A stretch of DNA of 52,267 nt, taken from the NCBI GenBank assembly GCA_035526335.1, contig DATLCN010000030.1, positions 1 through 52,267 of the forward strand, in the 5' to 3' direction. Every line of letters begins with the position of its first letter. Positions within the stretch are counted from its first letter, which is position 1. Shown piece after piece: positions 1 through 8,727 of this stretch. The notes under the pieces were generated by a model, which saw nothing but the letters and a program-made list of their open reading frames with translations, searched no databases and had not been told where the DNA came from. The position numbers were made by a program, and so were the translations under genes. The stretch comes from GCA-2861595 sp035526335. GTDB taxonomy: Bacteria > Actinomycetota > Acidimicrobiia > Acidimicrobiales > GCA-2861595.

Positions 1-80
1 TTGCGCAACGCCGTCGCACCGAGGACGGAGATGAGTAGACCCATCAGCAGAACGGCCACCAGCCGTCGGGGATCTCTCAT
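1..80 (-). CDS. N-terminus of a membrane or secreted protein (partial)
   Basis: An ATG at position 80 on the minus strand opens a frame that runs off the left edge. The visible 26 residues begin MRDPRRLVAVLLMGLLISVL: a short basic head followed by a long hydrophobic stretch, which reads as a signal peptide or signal anchor. The gene is divergent from the HEAT-repeat gene, with about 70 bases between the two starts. Nothing of the mature protein is visible, so no function can be given. Confidence 0.55.
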   Translation of the reverse strand, partial: MRDPRRLVAVLLMGLLISVLGATALR

Positions 81-150
81 AGAAACAGTGTGCCTCACAA
101 ATCGGCCGACCGGTCCGCAGCCTTGAGGCCGTTGATACAGACTCTGCGGG

Positions 151-846
151 GTGGCGAACGATTCTGCGACAGCCGGTTCCGCGGGGGGAGCGGCGGATTG
201 GCGACGGCGCCGCCAGGCTGTGCTCGCCGGCCACCGCGGTGACGAGGCCGGCGCCCGCGCCTTCCTCACCGATCCATCGTCCGGTGTCCGGGCCAGCGCC
301 CTGGGCGCCCTTGCCCGCCTGGGGGCGGTCACGGAGTCCGATGTGGCCAGGGCCGCGGTCGACCCCGACCCCGCCGTGCGCCGGCGGGCCTGCGAGGTTG
401 CCGTCGGCCTCGAACTGGACCTCCTGCCCCTCCTCGCCGACCGGGACCCGTCAGTGGCCGAGACGGCGGCGTGGGCTCTGGGCGAGAGGGGGGGCGCCGG
501 TGCCGGCTCCGGGGGCGCTGCACCACCGCGGCCGGCGCCGGGTGTGGTCGAAGCGCTGGCGGCAATGGCCACCGGCCATCACGACCCCCTCTGCCGAGAG
601 GCGGCGGTGGCCGCCCTGGGTGCCGTGGGCGACCAAGGCGGACTTGCGGCCATCCTGGCCGCCACCAAGGACAAGCCGGCCGTCCGGCGGCGGGCGGTGA
701 TCGCACTCGCCCCCTTCGAGGGCCCGGACGTGCAGGCGGCCCTCGAGCGGGCACGAGTCGACCGTGACTGGCAGGTGCGCCAGGCGGCCGAGGACCTCAT
801 GGCCGGGGGCGAAGGCGCCGACCACGATGGCGTCGAGTCGCCGTGA
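151..846 (+). CDS. HEAT-repeat protein
   Basis: 231 residues from a GTG start. After about 30 residues the protein consists of Ala/Leu/Arg-rich helical pairs in which AVDPDPAVRRRACE-type units recur (DPSSGVRASALGAL, DRDPSVAETAAWAL, CREAAVAALGAVGD, PAVRRRAVIALAPF), typical of HEAT/PBS-lyase-type repeats that act as protein-binding scaffolds. There is no signal peptide or membrane segment, so it is probably cytoplasmic. Its TGA overlaps the GTG of bioA by four bases (GTGA), so it is probably translated together with the biotin genes. A role in biotin synthesis is not known; the link rests on position only. Confidence 0.8.
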   Translation: MANDSATAGSAGGAADWRRRRQAVLAGHRGDEAGARAFLTDPSSGVRASALGALARLGAVTESDVARAAVDPDPAVRRRACEVAVGLELDLLPLLADRDPSVAETAAWALGERGGAGAGSGGAAPPRPAPGVVEALAAMATGHHDPLCREAAVAALGAVGDQGGLAAILAATKDKPAVRRRAVIALAPFEGPDVQAALERARVDRDWQVRQAAEDLMAGGEGADHDGVESP

Positions 847-2135
847 CCACATGGGCGGAGCGCGACGCGGCCGTGGTGTGGCACGGCTTCACCCAGATGG
901 CGACTTACCTCACGAACAGCCCCATCGTGGTGGACCGGGCCGAGGGGCACGAGTTGATCGACGTCGACGGGCGGCGCTACCTCGACGCCATCTCGTCGCT
1001 CTGGGTCACGACCCTCGGCCATCGGGTGCCTGAGCTGGACCAAGCCCTCCGCTCGCAGCTGGACAAAGTGGCGCATTCCACTCTTCTCGGGCACGGCAGC
1101 CGCGTGGTGGTGGAGCTGGCCGAGGCGCTGGCCGCGGTCGTGCCCGTGGAGCGGCCGCACGTGCTGTTCGCCTCCGACGGGTCCTCGGCGGTGGAACAGG
1201 CGCTGAAGATCGCCTTCCAGTACTGGGCCAACAACGGCGTGACCGGCCGCACCTCGTACCTGGCTCTGGGTGGCGCCTACCACGGCGACACCATCGGCTC
1301 GCTCTCGGTGGGCGACGGTGACGGATCCGGTTTCGGCGCCGGCACCTTCGACGCCCTGCGTTTCCCGGTGCTGCGGGCACCTGGTTACGCCGACCCGGAG
1401 GCATGCGACGTCGCCGCCGCCATGGTGGCGGAACATGCCGGCGTGCTGGCAGCGGTGGTCGTTGAGCCGCTGGTGCAGGGGGCGGCGGGGATGCACATGG
1501 CCGAGCCTGGTGATTTCGCGGTGCTGGCGAGGGCGTGCCGCGACCACGACGTTCTGATCGTGTGCGACGAGGTGGCGACCGGTTTCGGGCGCACCGGGAC
1601 GCTCTTCGCCTCCGAGCAGTGCGGACTGAGCCCGGACCTGCTGTGTCTCGGAAAGGGCCTCACCGGCGGCTACCTGCCCATGTCGGCCACGGTCGCCTGC
1701 GGGCGGGTCTTCGACGCGTTTCTCGGCCCGGACCTGGGGCCGACAACGCTGTTCCACGGCCACTCCTACGGGGGTAACGCCCTCGCCGCCGCCGTCGCCC
1801 TGCGCCATCTCCAGCTGGTGACCGAGGGGGACGTGCTGGCCAACGTTGAGGCACGGTCGGAGCAACTGTCGGTCCTGCTGGCGAAGGTGCTGCGGCCGCT
1901 GCCCGGTGTCGGTGGGATCCGGGTCCGCGGGCTCATGGCCGGCGTCGACCTGGCGCCGCCGGTGCCCGGGATGCGCTGGGGCCGGCGGGTGTGCGCGGCG
2001 GCCGTGGCCAGGGGCGTCCTCCTGCGGCCCCTGGGCGACACCGTGGTGATCATGCCGCCGCTGACCATCACGGCCGGCGAGATCGGTCGCCTTGTGGAAG
2101 CCCTGCGTGATTCGGTCGCCGAGGTGACGGCGTGA
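843..2135 (+). CDS. bioA: Adenosylmethionine-8-amino-7-oxononanoate aminotransferase
   Basis: Class-III PLP aminotransferase of 430 residues, the usual BioA length. It converts KAPA to DAPA with S-adenosylmethionine as amino donor in biotin synthesis. The N-terminus has the BioA-like WHGFTQM and SSLWVTTLGH segments, the middle has DEVATGFGRTGTLFA (the PLP-pyridine Asp), and the Schiff-base lysine sits in LCLGKGLTGGYLP. The GTG start overlaps the stop of the HEAT gene, and its own TGA overlaps the GTG of bioF, giving tight translational coupling. Confidence 0.95.
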   Translation: MTTWAERDAAVVWHGFTQMATYLTNSPIVVDRAEGHELIDVDGRRYLDAISSLWVTTLGHRVPELDQALRSQLDKVAHSTLLGHGSRVVVELAEALAAVVPVERPHVLFASDGSSAVEQALKIAFQYWANNGVTGRTSYLALGGAYHGDTIGSLSVGDGDGSGFGAGTFDALRFPVLRAPGYADPEACDVAAAMVAEHAGVLAAVVVEPLVQGAAGMHMAEPGDFAVLARACRDHDVLIVCDEVATGFGRTGTLFASEQCGLSPDLLCLGKGLTGGYLPMSATVACGRVFDAFLGPDLGPTTLFHGHSYGGNALAAAVALRHLQLVTEGDVLANVEARSEQLSVLLAKVLRPLPGVGGIRVRGLMAGVDLAPPVPGMRWGRRVCAAAVARGVLLRPLGDTVVIMPPLTITAGEIGRLVEALRDSVAEVTA

Positions 2136-3379
2136 GCTGGAGGGAATGGGCCGAGCAGGAAACCGATGCGATACGGGCCGCCGGCCGCTGGCGCACCGTC
2201 ATCGACGTGGACGGGCCGGAGCCGGAGACGGTGGCCGCCGACGGCTCCGGCGTACGTGGGCCAGTCGTCTCCTTCGCCTCCAACGACTACCTCGGGCTCA
2301 CGCGCCACCCCGCGGTGGTGGCCGCGGCCCACGAGGCGCTCGACCGGTGGGGGGCCGGATCGGGCGCGGCAAGACTCGTCAGCGGCTCCCGGTCGGTGCA
2401 CGGCGAGCTGGAGGGCGAGCTGGCCGAGTGGAAGGAAGCGGAGCGGGCCCTGCTCTTCCCCACCGGCTACGCGACCAACCTGGGGGTGCTCGCCACCCTC
2501 GCCGGTGCCGATACCCGGATCCTGAGCGACGAGTTGAACCACGCGTCGATCGTCGACGGGTGCCGGCTGGCGCGCGCGTCCGGTGCGAAGGTCGTCGTGT
2601 ACCCCCACGATGACCTCGACGCCGTGGAGGCCTCACTGACCCGGAACCGGCTGGCGGGTGCCCGGTCGGTGGTGGTCACCGACAGCGTGTTCTCGATGGA
2701 CGGCGACACTGCCCAGGTGGACGAACTGGCCTCTTTGTGCGGGCACCACGATGCGCTCCTGGTGATCGACGAGGCCCATGCCGTGCTCGGCCCCGAACCG
2801 CCGGCGGGCCGCTGCGAGATGCTGCGGGTGGGCACTCTGTCCAAGGCCCTGGGGTCGCTAGGCGGGTTCGTGGCCGGCGCCGCCCCGCTCGTGGACCTTC
2901 TCGCCAACCGGGCCCGCCCCTTCATCTTCACCACCGCGCCTCCCCCGGCTGTCGCCGCCGCCGGGCTGGCCGCCCTGCGGGTGGTCCGCAGCGACGAGGG
3001 CGGCTCGCTCCGCCGGCGCCTTCGCCGCCACGTCGACCGCCTCGCACCCGGACACCCCTCCCCCATCGTCGCCGTCGTGCTGGGCGGGGAGGCCGCCGCC
3101 CTCGCCGCGTCTGCCCGCCTGCTCGAGCAGGGTTTCCTCGTGCCCGCCATACGCCCCCCCACCGTCGCGCCGGGTACCTCCCGTCTCCGCGTGGCCCTGT
3201 CCGCGGCCCACACCGAGGACCATGTGGAGCGGCTCCGCGCCGCGCTGTCCGGCCTGCTGCCGGAATCCGCTGGGGTGGCCGCTGCAGAGCCGGCCGGAGA
3301 CGAGGCGGCAGGGCCCGCGCTCGTGCTCCCGCACCCGCCTGTGGTGGCAGAAGGCGGGACCGGTGCTCGTACGACCTGA
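2132..3379 (+). CDS. bioF: 8-amino-7-oxononanoate synthase
   Basis: PLP enzyme of the alpha-oxoamine synthase family that condenses pimeloyl-ACP or pimeloyl-CoA with alanine to give KAPA. Diagnostic stretches are SFASNDYLGLTRHP near the N-terminus, GAGSGAARLVSGS, DELNHASIVDG, VIDEAHAVLG and the PLP lysine in GTLSKALGSLGG. The chain is 415 residues; the last 40 or so are Ala/Pro-rich and not conserved. The GTG start overlaps the bioA stop by four bases. No bioC or bioH lies in the window, so the source of the pimeloyl chain is elsewhere. Confidence 0.95.
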   Translation: MSWREWAEQETDAIRAAGRWRTVIDVDGPEPETVAADGSGVRGPVVSFASNDYLGLTRHPAVVAAAHEALDRWGAGSGAARLVSGSRSVHGELEGELAEWKEAERALLFPTGYATNLGVLATLAGADTRILSDELNHASIVDGCRLARASGAKVVVYPHDDLDAVEASLTRNRLAGARSVVVTDSVFSMDGDTAQVDELASLCGHHDALLVIDEAHAVLGPEPPAGRCEMLRVGTLSKALGSLGGFVAGAAPLVDLLANRARPFIFTTAPPPAVAAAGLAALRVVRSDEGGSLRRRLRRHVDRLAPGHPSPIVAVVLGGEAAALAASARLLEQGFLVPAIRPPTVAPGTSRLRVALSAAHTEDHVERLRAALSGLLPESAGVAAAEPAGDEAAGPALVLPHPPVVAEGGTGARTT

Positions 3380-4202
3380 GTGCCTGGTGCTGGTCACCGG
3401 CACCGGCACGGACGTGGGCAAGACCTGGGTCATGGCCAGTCTGACCTCGGCACTGCGGGCCGGTGGCGCCACCGTGGCCGCCCGCAAGCCCGTGCTCTCA
3501 TTCGACCCACAGGAGGCCGGCGGAGCCGACGGTGCCCTCACCGGAGGCCGCGCGGGCAGCGCCGGCGCGGTGGCAGGTACCACCGGTGCTGGCCGCGTGG
3601 GCTCCGTCACCACGGACGCTGAGGTACTGGCCGCGGCGACCGGCGAGGACCCGATGGAGATCTGTCCAGTGCACCGCCGCTACCCACTGGCCATGGCGCC
3701 GCCCATCGCTGCGACCGCCCTCGGCCGACCCGCCTTCACTGTCGCTGACCTGGTCGCCGAACTGCGCTGGCCGTCCGCCCCCGCCGTCGACTACGGGCTG
3801 GTGGAAGGCGTGGGCGGGCCCTGCTCCCCGCTGGCCGCCGACGGTGACACCGTCACTCTGGCCAAGTTGCTCGACCCCGACCAGGTCGTACTGGTGGCCG
3901 GGGCCGGCCTGGGTACCCTGAACGCCGTTCTCCTCTCGGCCGCCGCCCTCGCCCCGACCCAACCCGTCGTCCTCCTGAACCGCTTCGACGAAGCCGACCA
4001 GGTGCACGTAACCAACAGGGACTGGCTGCGCCGGCACACCGACCTTCTGGTGGCGACGGGAATCGCCGCGCTCGCAACGAGCTTCCGACCGGCCGTGCCA
4101 GCGGCGCGAATCGCTACAGAACTTTCGAGAGCGCGCCCACCGGCATGCGGAGGTCGGCCAGCATCTGCAGGTCCTCCGCCGGCGCCCGACCCATGGTCGT
4201 GA
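3363..4202 (+). CDS. bioD: Dethiobiotin synthetase
   Basis: ATP-dependent carboxylase closing the ureido ring of dethiobiotin. The P-loop GTGTDVGKT follows directly after a GTG at 3363, which I prefer over upstream starts because it places the P-loop near residue 12 as in the family. The glycine-rich VEGVGG motif comes later. The middle is divergent from enterobacterial BioD. At 279 residues it is some 40-50 longer than usual, mostly an unconserved tail. The gene overlaps the end of bioF by 17 bases, and its tail runs about 89 bases into the convergent bioB. Confidence 0.85.
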   Translation: MLVRPECLVLVTGTGTDVGKTWVMASLTSALRAGGATVAARKPVLSFDPQEAGGADGALTGGRAGSAGAVAGTTGAGRVGSVTTDAEVLAAATGEDPMEICPVHRRYPLAMAPPIAATALGRPAFTVADLVAELRWPSAPAVDYGLVEGVGGPCSPLAADGDTVTLAKLLDPDQVVLVAGAGLGTLNAVLLSAAALAPTQPVVLLNRFDEADQVHVTNRDWLRRHTDLLVATGIAALATSFRPAVPAARIATELSRARPPACGGRPASAGPPPAPDPWS

Positions 4203-5118
4203 GGTAATTGCCAACGATCAGGGCGTTGATGCCGGCGGTCATCCCCATGGCCTGTAGTTCCCGGAGGGTCAACTCACGTCCACCCGAGTAGCGCAGGATC
4301 ACCGCGGGCAGAGCCAGGCGGAACAGGGCGATCCAGCGGATGGCCTCCAGCGGCTCCACCAGGGGGCGGTCTCCCAGGGGGGTCCCGGGGCGGGGGTTCA
4401 AGAAGTTGATCGGCACCTCCGCCGGCTCCACCGCCCGCAGTTCGGCCAACATCTCCAGGCGCTGGGTATGGCTCTCGCCCATGCCGAGCAGCACGCCACA
4501 GCACAGTTCCATGCCGGCGTCACGAACGCGCCGGCACGTCTCGAAGCGCTCCTCCCACGTGTGGGTCGTGACCACCTGAGGAAAGAACGAACGGGCCGTC
4601 TCGAGGTTGTGGTTGTACCGGTGCGTGCCCGCCTCGGCCAGGCGCCGGGCCTGGTCGTCGTCGAGGATGCCCGCGCTGACGGCCACCTCCAGCCCCGTCT
4701 CCGCCTTCACCAGCGGGACCAGTTCGAGCAGCCTCCCCATCACCCGCTCGTCAGGGCCCCGCACGGCCAGCACGATGCAGAACTCCGACGCGCCGACGGC
4801 GGCGGTCTGGCGGGCGGCGGCCAGCACCTGTGCGGTGTCGAGGAACGGCGTGCCCCGCACGGGGGAGGAGAAGCGGGCGGACTGGCTGCAGAACCCACAG
4901 TCCTCCGGACACCCGCCGGTCCGGGCCGACAGGATCCCCTCCACCTCCACTTCGGGACCACACCACGAAAGCCGGACCTCGTGGGCCACTGACGCCAGGG
5001 CCGGCACCGACTCCGCCGGCAAGGCAGCGAGCGCGGCCAGCTCCTCCGGACCGAGCTGCCGGCGCTCGTCGAGCAGGGCCGAAGACACAGCACCCAGCAG
5101 CATGCGTGGTCCGCTCAC
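4114..5118 (-). CDS. bioB: Biotin synthase (radical SAM)
   Basis: Radical-SAM enzyme inserting sulfur into dethiobiotin. The cluster motif is GGCPEDCGFCSQS (CxxxCxxC), followed by YNHNLETARSFFP, GVLLGMGES and FLNPRPGTPL, all typical of BioB. The start is set at the GTG at 5118, which overlaps the mreB stop by four bases; a longer open frame upstream has no BioB similarity. That gives 334 residues, a normal length. It is the last gene of a minus-strand unit and converges with bioD, so the biotin genes are split between two transcripts. Confidence 0.95.
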   Translation of the reverse strand: MSGPRMLLGAVSSALLDERRQLGPEELAALAALPAESVPALASVAHEVRLSWCGPEVEVEGILSARTGGCPEDCGFCSQSARFSSPVRGTPFLDTAQVLAAARQTAAVGASEFCIVLAVRGPDERVMGRLLELVPLVKAETGLEVAVSAGILDDDQARRLAEAGTHRYNHNLETARSFFPQVVTTHTWEERFETCRRVRDAGMELCCGVLLGMGESHTQRLEMLAELRAVEPAEVPINFLNPRPGTPLGDRPLVEPLEAIRWIALFRLALPAVILRYSGGRELTLRELQAMGMTAGINALIVGNYLTTMGRAPAEDLQMLADLRMPVGALSKVL

Positions 5119-6119
5119 CGCTCCGCCCCCATGAACAGGACCTTGAGCGACTCGAAGGATTCGAGGACCTTCCCCGCACCGAGCACCACGCACTCGAGAG
5201 GGGCGTCCACAAGATGCACGGGAATCTGGGTCTCCTCCTCCAGGCGGCGGTCGAGCCCCCGGAGCATGCCGCCTCCACCGACCAGGTGGATGCCCTGCAT
5301 GATCAGGTCCTGGGCCAGCTCGGGAGGCGCCTGGCCCAGACACAACACCACCGAATCCACGATGGCGCTCACCTGCTCGTCGATGGCCGAGCGCACCTCG
5401 TCGGGCGAGAGGATCACCGTCTTGGGCAGCCCGGTCATCAGGTCGCGGCCCCGCACCTCGGCCTTGACCGCGTCCTCCATCGGATAGGCGCTGCCTATGG
5501 CCAGCTTGATCTCCTCCGCCGTCCGCTCACCGATGGCAATGCCGTAATCGCGTCGGACATAGGTCTGGATGGAGGCGTCGATGTCGAAACTGCCCACCCG
5601 GATGGCCTGCAAAGCGACGATGCCACCGAGGGAGATGACGGCGGTCTCGGAGGTGCCACCACCGACGTCGACGATCATGTTGCCCAAGGGCTCGTGAATG
5701 GGCAGGCCGGCTCCGATGGCGGCGGCCATCGGCTGGTGGATCAGGTAAGGGTCGGCGGCGCCGGCACGGCGCGCCGCCTCCTCCACCGCCCGCCGCTCGA
5801 CCTCGGTGATGGCCGACGGAACGCAGATCAGCACGCGGGGTCGGTTGAAGCGGCTGACACCCGCCCGTTTCAGCAGCAGGCGGATCATGCGCTGGGTTAT
5901 GTCGAAGTCGGTTATGGCTCCCTTGCGCAGCGGTCGCACGGCGACGATGGATGCCGGCGTGCGCCCGATCATCTGCCAGGCGTCGTGGCCCATGGCCAGC
6001 ACGGCCTGGGTCTTCTCGTTCACGGCGATGACGGTCGGCTCGTTGAGCACGATCCCGTCGTTGCGGGCGTATACGAGGGTGTTCGCCGTCCCCAGGTCTA
6101 TGGCCAGGTCGCGCGCCAC
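5115..6119 (-). CDS. mreB: Rod-shape protein MreB (actin homologue)
   Basis: 334 residues from a GTG start. The actin-fold nucleotide motifs are present: DLAIDLGTANTLVYARN (phosphate 1), VGGGTSETAVISLGG (phosphate 2) and LVGGGGMLRGLD (adenosine). MreB forms membrane-bound filaments that guide lateral wall growth. The usual partners mreC and mreD are not here. The gene instead sits between a small membrane protein (TAGTG overlap of one base) and bioB (four-base overlap). It could be an extra paralogue rather than the morphogenetic mreB. Confidence 0.92.
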   Translation of the reverse strand: MARDLAIDLGTANTLVYARNDGIVLNEPTVIAVNEKTQAVLAMGHDAWQMIGRTPASIVAVRPLRKGAITDFDITQRMIRLLLKRAGVSRFNRPRVLICVPSAITEVERRAVEEAARRAGAADPYLIHQPMAAAIGAGLPIHEPLGNMIVDVGGGTSETAVISLGGIVALQAIRVGSFDIDASIQTYVRRDYGIAIGERTAEEIKLAIGSAYPMEDAVKAEVRGRDLMTGLPKTVILSPDEVRSAIDEQVSAIVDSVVLCLGQAPPELAQDLIMQGIHLVGGGGMLRGLDRRLEEETQIPVHLVDAPLECVVLGAGKVLESFESLKVLFMGAER

Positions 6120-6331
6120 TAAGGACCCCGTTCATCGGGCGGCCTCGGTGAGGGTGGCGGCGGGGGCGGGGTGCCGGACGAGGAGTGTTCGGGTGCCAGA
6201 GCCTGGAGCTCACGCTGGAACTCGTCGATGCCGTACTCCAGCGACCGGGGTTGACGGTGCCGGTACCACACGGCCAGAGAACCGAGAAGGCTGAAGGTGA
6301 CGGCCAGCAGGAGGTACACGAGGTTGCTCAC
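6119..6331 (-). CDS. Small single-span membrane protein
   Basis: 70 residues from a GTG start. Residues 3-22 form one hydrophobic span (LVYLLLAVTFSLLGSLAVW), followed by a basic RHRQPRSLEYGIDEF segment and a Pro-rich tail ending PPDERGP. The topology suggests an inner-membrane anchor with a cytoplasmic tail. It lies six bases after moaE and shares one base with mreB, so a membrane tether for the neighbouring MreB is conceivable, but this is inference from position. Confidence 0.7.
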   Translation of the reverse strand: MSNLVYLLLAVTFSLLGSLAVWYRHRQPRSLEYGIDEFQRELQALAPEHSSSGTPPPPPPSPRPPDERGP

Positions 6332-6337
6332 AGAAGG

Positions 6338-6823
6338 TCAGCGCCCACGCTGGTGGTCGGAGACGGCCGTGGCGCAGGTGCCCCAGTCGGCTCCGTCCCG
6401 CCACGTCTCACGCTTCCAGATGGGCACCGTCGCCTTGAGCGTGTCGATGCACCACCGTGCCGCCTCGAACGCCTCCCCGCGGTGTGGCGCGCTCGCCACC
6501 ACCAGCACGGCCACCTCCTCCACCCGGAGCGCACCGGTGCGGTGCAGCAGCACCAACCGCCCGAGCATCGGCCAGCGCTGCCTGGCCGACGCCGCCAGCG
6601 CGTCGAGCCTGGGCTCCACCTCACCTTCATAGGCCTCGTAGTCGAGGAGGCTGACGCCCGGCCGGCCTTCGGCGTGATCGCGCACCGTGCCGGCGAAGGT
6701 GACCACCGCGCCGCATCCCGGCCGGACCGCCCACGCGCATGCTTCCGCGACCGGTATGGGCGAGGTGGTGAGGCCCGTCCAGTCGGTATCGCTAAGGGGC
6801 GCCTGAAGCCCGGGTGATCGCAC
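6338..6823 (-). CDS. moaE: Molybdopterin synthase catalytic subunit
   Basis: Large subunit of molybdopterin synthase, which adds the dithiolene sulfurs to precursor Z using MoaD thiocarboxylate. Seen: GAVVTFAGTVRDHAEG, LLDYEAYEGEVEPRL, APHRGEAFEAARWCIDTLK and the active-site VPIWKRE with its lysines. The start is the GTG at 6823, giving 161 residues, a normal length; the longer open frame upstream is the antisense of the htrA-like gene. MoaD is not in the window. The cofactor would serve the nitrate reductase encoded near 20-22 kb. Confidence 0.9.
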   Translation of the reverse strand: MRSPGLQAPLSDTDWTGLTTSPIPVAEACAWAVRPGCGAVVTFAGTVRDHAEGRPGVSLLDYEAYEGEVEPRLDALAASARQRWPMLGRLVLLHRTGALRVEEVAVLVVASAPHRGEAFEAARWCIDTLKATVPIWKRETWRDGADWGTCATAVSDHQRGR

Positions 6824-6868
6824 GCCCCAATGGTACGGCGCCGACCTGAATCCGCAGGTGCCGGCGCT

Positions 6869-6874
6869 TATCCT
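6869..6874 (+). promoter_or_regulatory. -10 box of a leaderless promoter
   Basis: TATCCT is followed by seven bases and then the ATG at 6882, so the transcript would begin at or next to the start codon. No Shine-Dalgarno sequence precedes the ATG. Confidence 0.5.
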
Positions 6875-6881
6875 CGTACCC

Positions 6882-8108
6882 ATGGAGCTGGATGACGCCT
6901 TGGGCGAAGACCGGCCGCTGTCGCCGCTCCTGCCGCCGGACGACCGCATCTGGCGCCATCCTTCGGAGGTGGCAGCCTCACAGGCATCCCGGCGCGGCTC
7001 GTCTGATCGGGGGTCGATGAAAGGCCTCTGGCAGGTCGGCCTACTGGCCGGGTCGATCAGCGCCGTCCTCACCATGGGCCTCGTCGTCGTAGGGGGCGGG
7101 TTCCGCGTCCGCACCGTCTCGCATACCGCGGCGCCGGCGGTGGAGCGGGTGGTGGCGCCGGCTCTGGCTACCGAGGTGACCGCCCCGGGCTCGCCCACCA
7201 ATGCCATCGTCGACATCGCCGAGCAGATGCGCCCGTCCCTCGTGCAGATCCGGGTCGACGGCGGCGGGGGGCCCGGCAGCGGGTCCGGAGTCATCTTCCG
7301 CAGCGACGGGCACGTGCTCACCAACCACCACGTCGTCGACGGGGCCCGCCGCATCACCGTGGTGATGGCCGACGGCGAGGAGGAGGTGGCCGAGCTGATC
7401 GGATCCGACGCCGACACCGACATCGCGGTGGTGAAGGTGGACCGGAACGACCTCGCCGGCGCGCCGCTGGGTTCGGCCGGCGCCCTCCGGGTGGGACAAC
7501 TGGCGGTTGCCATCGGCTCGCCGCTGGGGCTGGCTGGGGGGCCGTCGGTTTCGGTGGGCGTGGTGAGCGCGCTGGGCCGGGAGATCCAGGCCGGCGACGA
7601 CGAGATCCCGTTGCTCGACATGATCCAGACCGACGCACCGATCGCGCCGGGATCCTCGGGAGGCGCCCTGGTCGACGGGGGCGGTGCCGTGATCGGCGTC
7701 ACCACCGCCATCGCCGTCAGCGAGGTGGGGGCCGAGGGGCTCGGCTTCGCCACGCCCATCGACATCGCCCGCGACGTCGCCGACCAGATCATCGCCGGCG
7801 GACGCGCCGTGCACGTCTGGCTCGGCGTGGAGGGCGAGGACGTCGCCGCCTCCGTGGCCAAGGAGCTCGGTGTTGCCGGCGGCGCCATGATCCGCAGCGT
7901 GCGCCCCGACAGCCCTGCCGGCGAGGCGGGAATGGCCAGGCGGGACGTGATCGTCTCGGTGGACGGCAACCCCGTCCGCTCCATGGGCGCGTTGAAGGTC
8001 CAGCTGCGCACACACCGGCCCGGTGACGAGGTGACGCTGGCCTTCCACCGGGCGAAGCAGGCCCGCTTCCTCAAGGTCAAGCTGGCCGAACGCCCCGCCC
8101 GGCCGTAA
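6882..8108 (+). CDS. HtrA-like membrane-anchored serine protease with PDZ domain
   Basis: Trypsin-fold protease of the HtrA/DegP group. A cytoplasmic N-terminal arm is followed by a membrane span (WQVGLLAGSISAVLTMGLVVV). The protease domain then shows His in TNHHVVDG, Asp in DTDIAVVKV and the nucleophile in APGSSGGALV, and a C-terminal PDZ domain contains SVRPDSPAGEAGM and LKVQLRTHRPGDEVTL. The catalytic domain should face outside, acting in envelope protein quality control. The start is the ATG at 6882, preceded by a -10 box at leaderless spacing; an in-frame ATG at 6858 is less likely. Confidence 0.9.
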   Translation: MELDDALGEDRPLSPLLPPDDRIWRHPSEVAASQASRRGSSDRGSMKGLWQVGLLAGSISAVLTMGLVVVGGGFRVRTVSHTAAPAVERVVAPALATEVTAPGSPTNAIVDIAEQMRPSLVQIRVDGGGGPGSGSGVIFRSDGHVLTNHHVVDGARRITVVMADGEEEVAELIGSDADTDIAVVKVDRNDLAGAPLGSAGALRVGQLAVAIGSPLGLAGGPSVSVGVVSALGREIQAGDDEIPLLDMIQTDAPIAPGSSGGALVDGGGAVIGVTTAIAVSEVGAEGLGFATPIDIARDVADQIIAGGRAVHVWLGVEGEDVAASVAKELGVAGGAMIRSVRPDSPAGEAGMARRDVIVSVDGNPVRSMGALKVQLRTHRPGDEVTLAFHRAKQARFLKVKLAERPARP

Positions 8109-8476
8109 CGGTCGAGGATGCGCCTCGCCGCGTCGGGATCGAGGACGACGTTGTTGGGTCATGAAACGAAGCCAACTGGCTTGGCGCAGGGCCTAACCCG
8201 GCGCTATCAGTAAGCAGCCCGGTTGACAGGGGGTAGGTCCGCGAAAAGGCCCTCCTGGCAAGGGAAACTCTCGGTGTCGAAGGCCCGCTGAGTCGCATCC
8301 CGAGACGGGCTCCACGCCGGTCGCGTCGGCCGGCGTCCCTCCGCCGCCGTCCATGGGCGGCTCCGGGTTGCCCTCGTGCGGGTCCAGCGACGTCGGCGGC
8401 GGTCACATGCCCATCACGGCCGAGCGCGCCACAACGACGCCGAGCGCGCCAGGGGATCCTCCTGCACTTGGAACCC
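8109..8476. other. Intergenic region without a recognisable gene
   Basis: About 370 bases between the HtrA-like gene and the antitoxin. On the minus strand near 8110-8160 one frame reads NNVVLDPDAARRILDRYG, which looks protein-like but has no start and runs into the antisense of the protease; it may be a decayed fragment. No tRNA, clear terminator or promoter was recognised. Confidence 0.4.
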
Positions 8477-8719
8477 ATGAGCGCCGTCGTGCACCTTCCA
8501 GAGGAGCTGGCCGACCGCCTGGCAGCCGAGGCCGCCCGGCGCCACACGACCGTCGAGGAGCTGCTGGTCGAGCTTGTCGCCGACCGTCTCCCTGCACCAG
8601 GTGCGGGTGACGCGTTGGAGGCCTTCATCGGTTGCGGGGCGTCGGGCCGGAGCGAGCCGTTCGACATCCACTCGGCGCGCACCGAGCTGGCCGCCCGCAA
8701 GCTCGCTGAAGGCGCCTGA
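8477..8719 (+). CDS. Putative VapB-type antitoxin
   Basis: 80 residues from the ATG at 8477. The N-terminus (MSAVVHLPEELADRLAAEAARRHTTVEELL) is a ribbon-helix-helix-like DNA-binding segment: a short strand, then two helices. The tail is unstructured and ends in ARTELAARKLAEGA, as expected for the toxin-wrapping arm of an antitoxin. The gene lies eight bases before a PIN-domain frame, the usual VapB-VapC order. The toxin gene is truncated, so this antitoxin is probably an orphan. Confidence 0.6.
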   Translation: MSAVVHLPEELADRLAAEAARRHTTVEELLVELVADRLPAPGAGDALEAFIGCGASGRSEPFDIHSARTELAARKLAEGA

Positions 8720-8727
8720 GCCCCAAC

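Noticed and set aside
579..1865. Long minus-strand open frame (428 codons) opposite bioA and the HEAT gene
   Set aside because: Composition is that of an antisense frame (His/Arg/Gly-rich, no domain). bioA on the other strand is unambiguous.
6824..8080. Upstream extension of the moaE frame, making a 580-residue protein
   Set aside because: The extra 420 residues are Ser/Thr/Pro-rich antisense of the htrA-like gene; MoaE is complete from the GTG at 6823.
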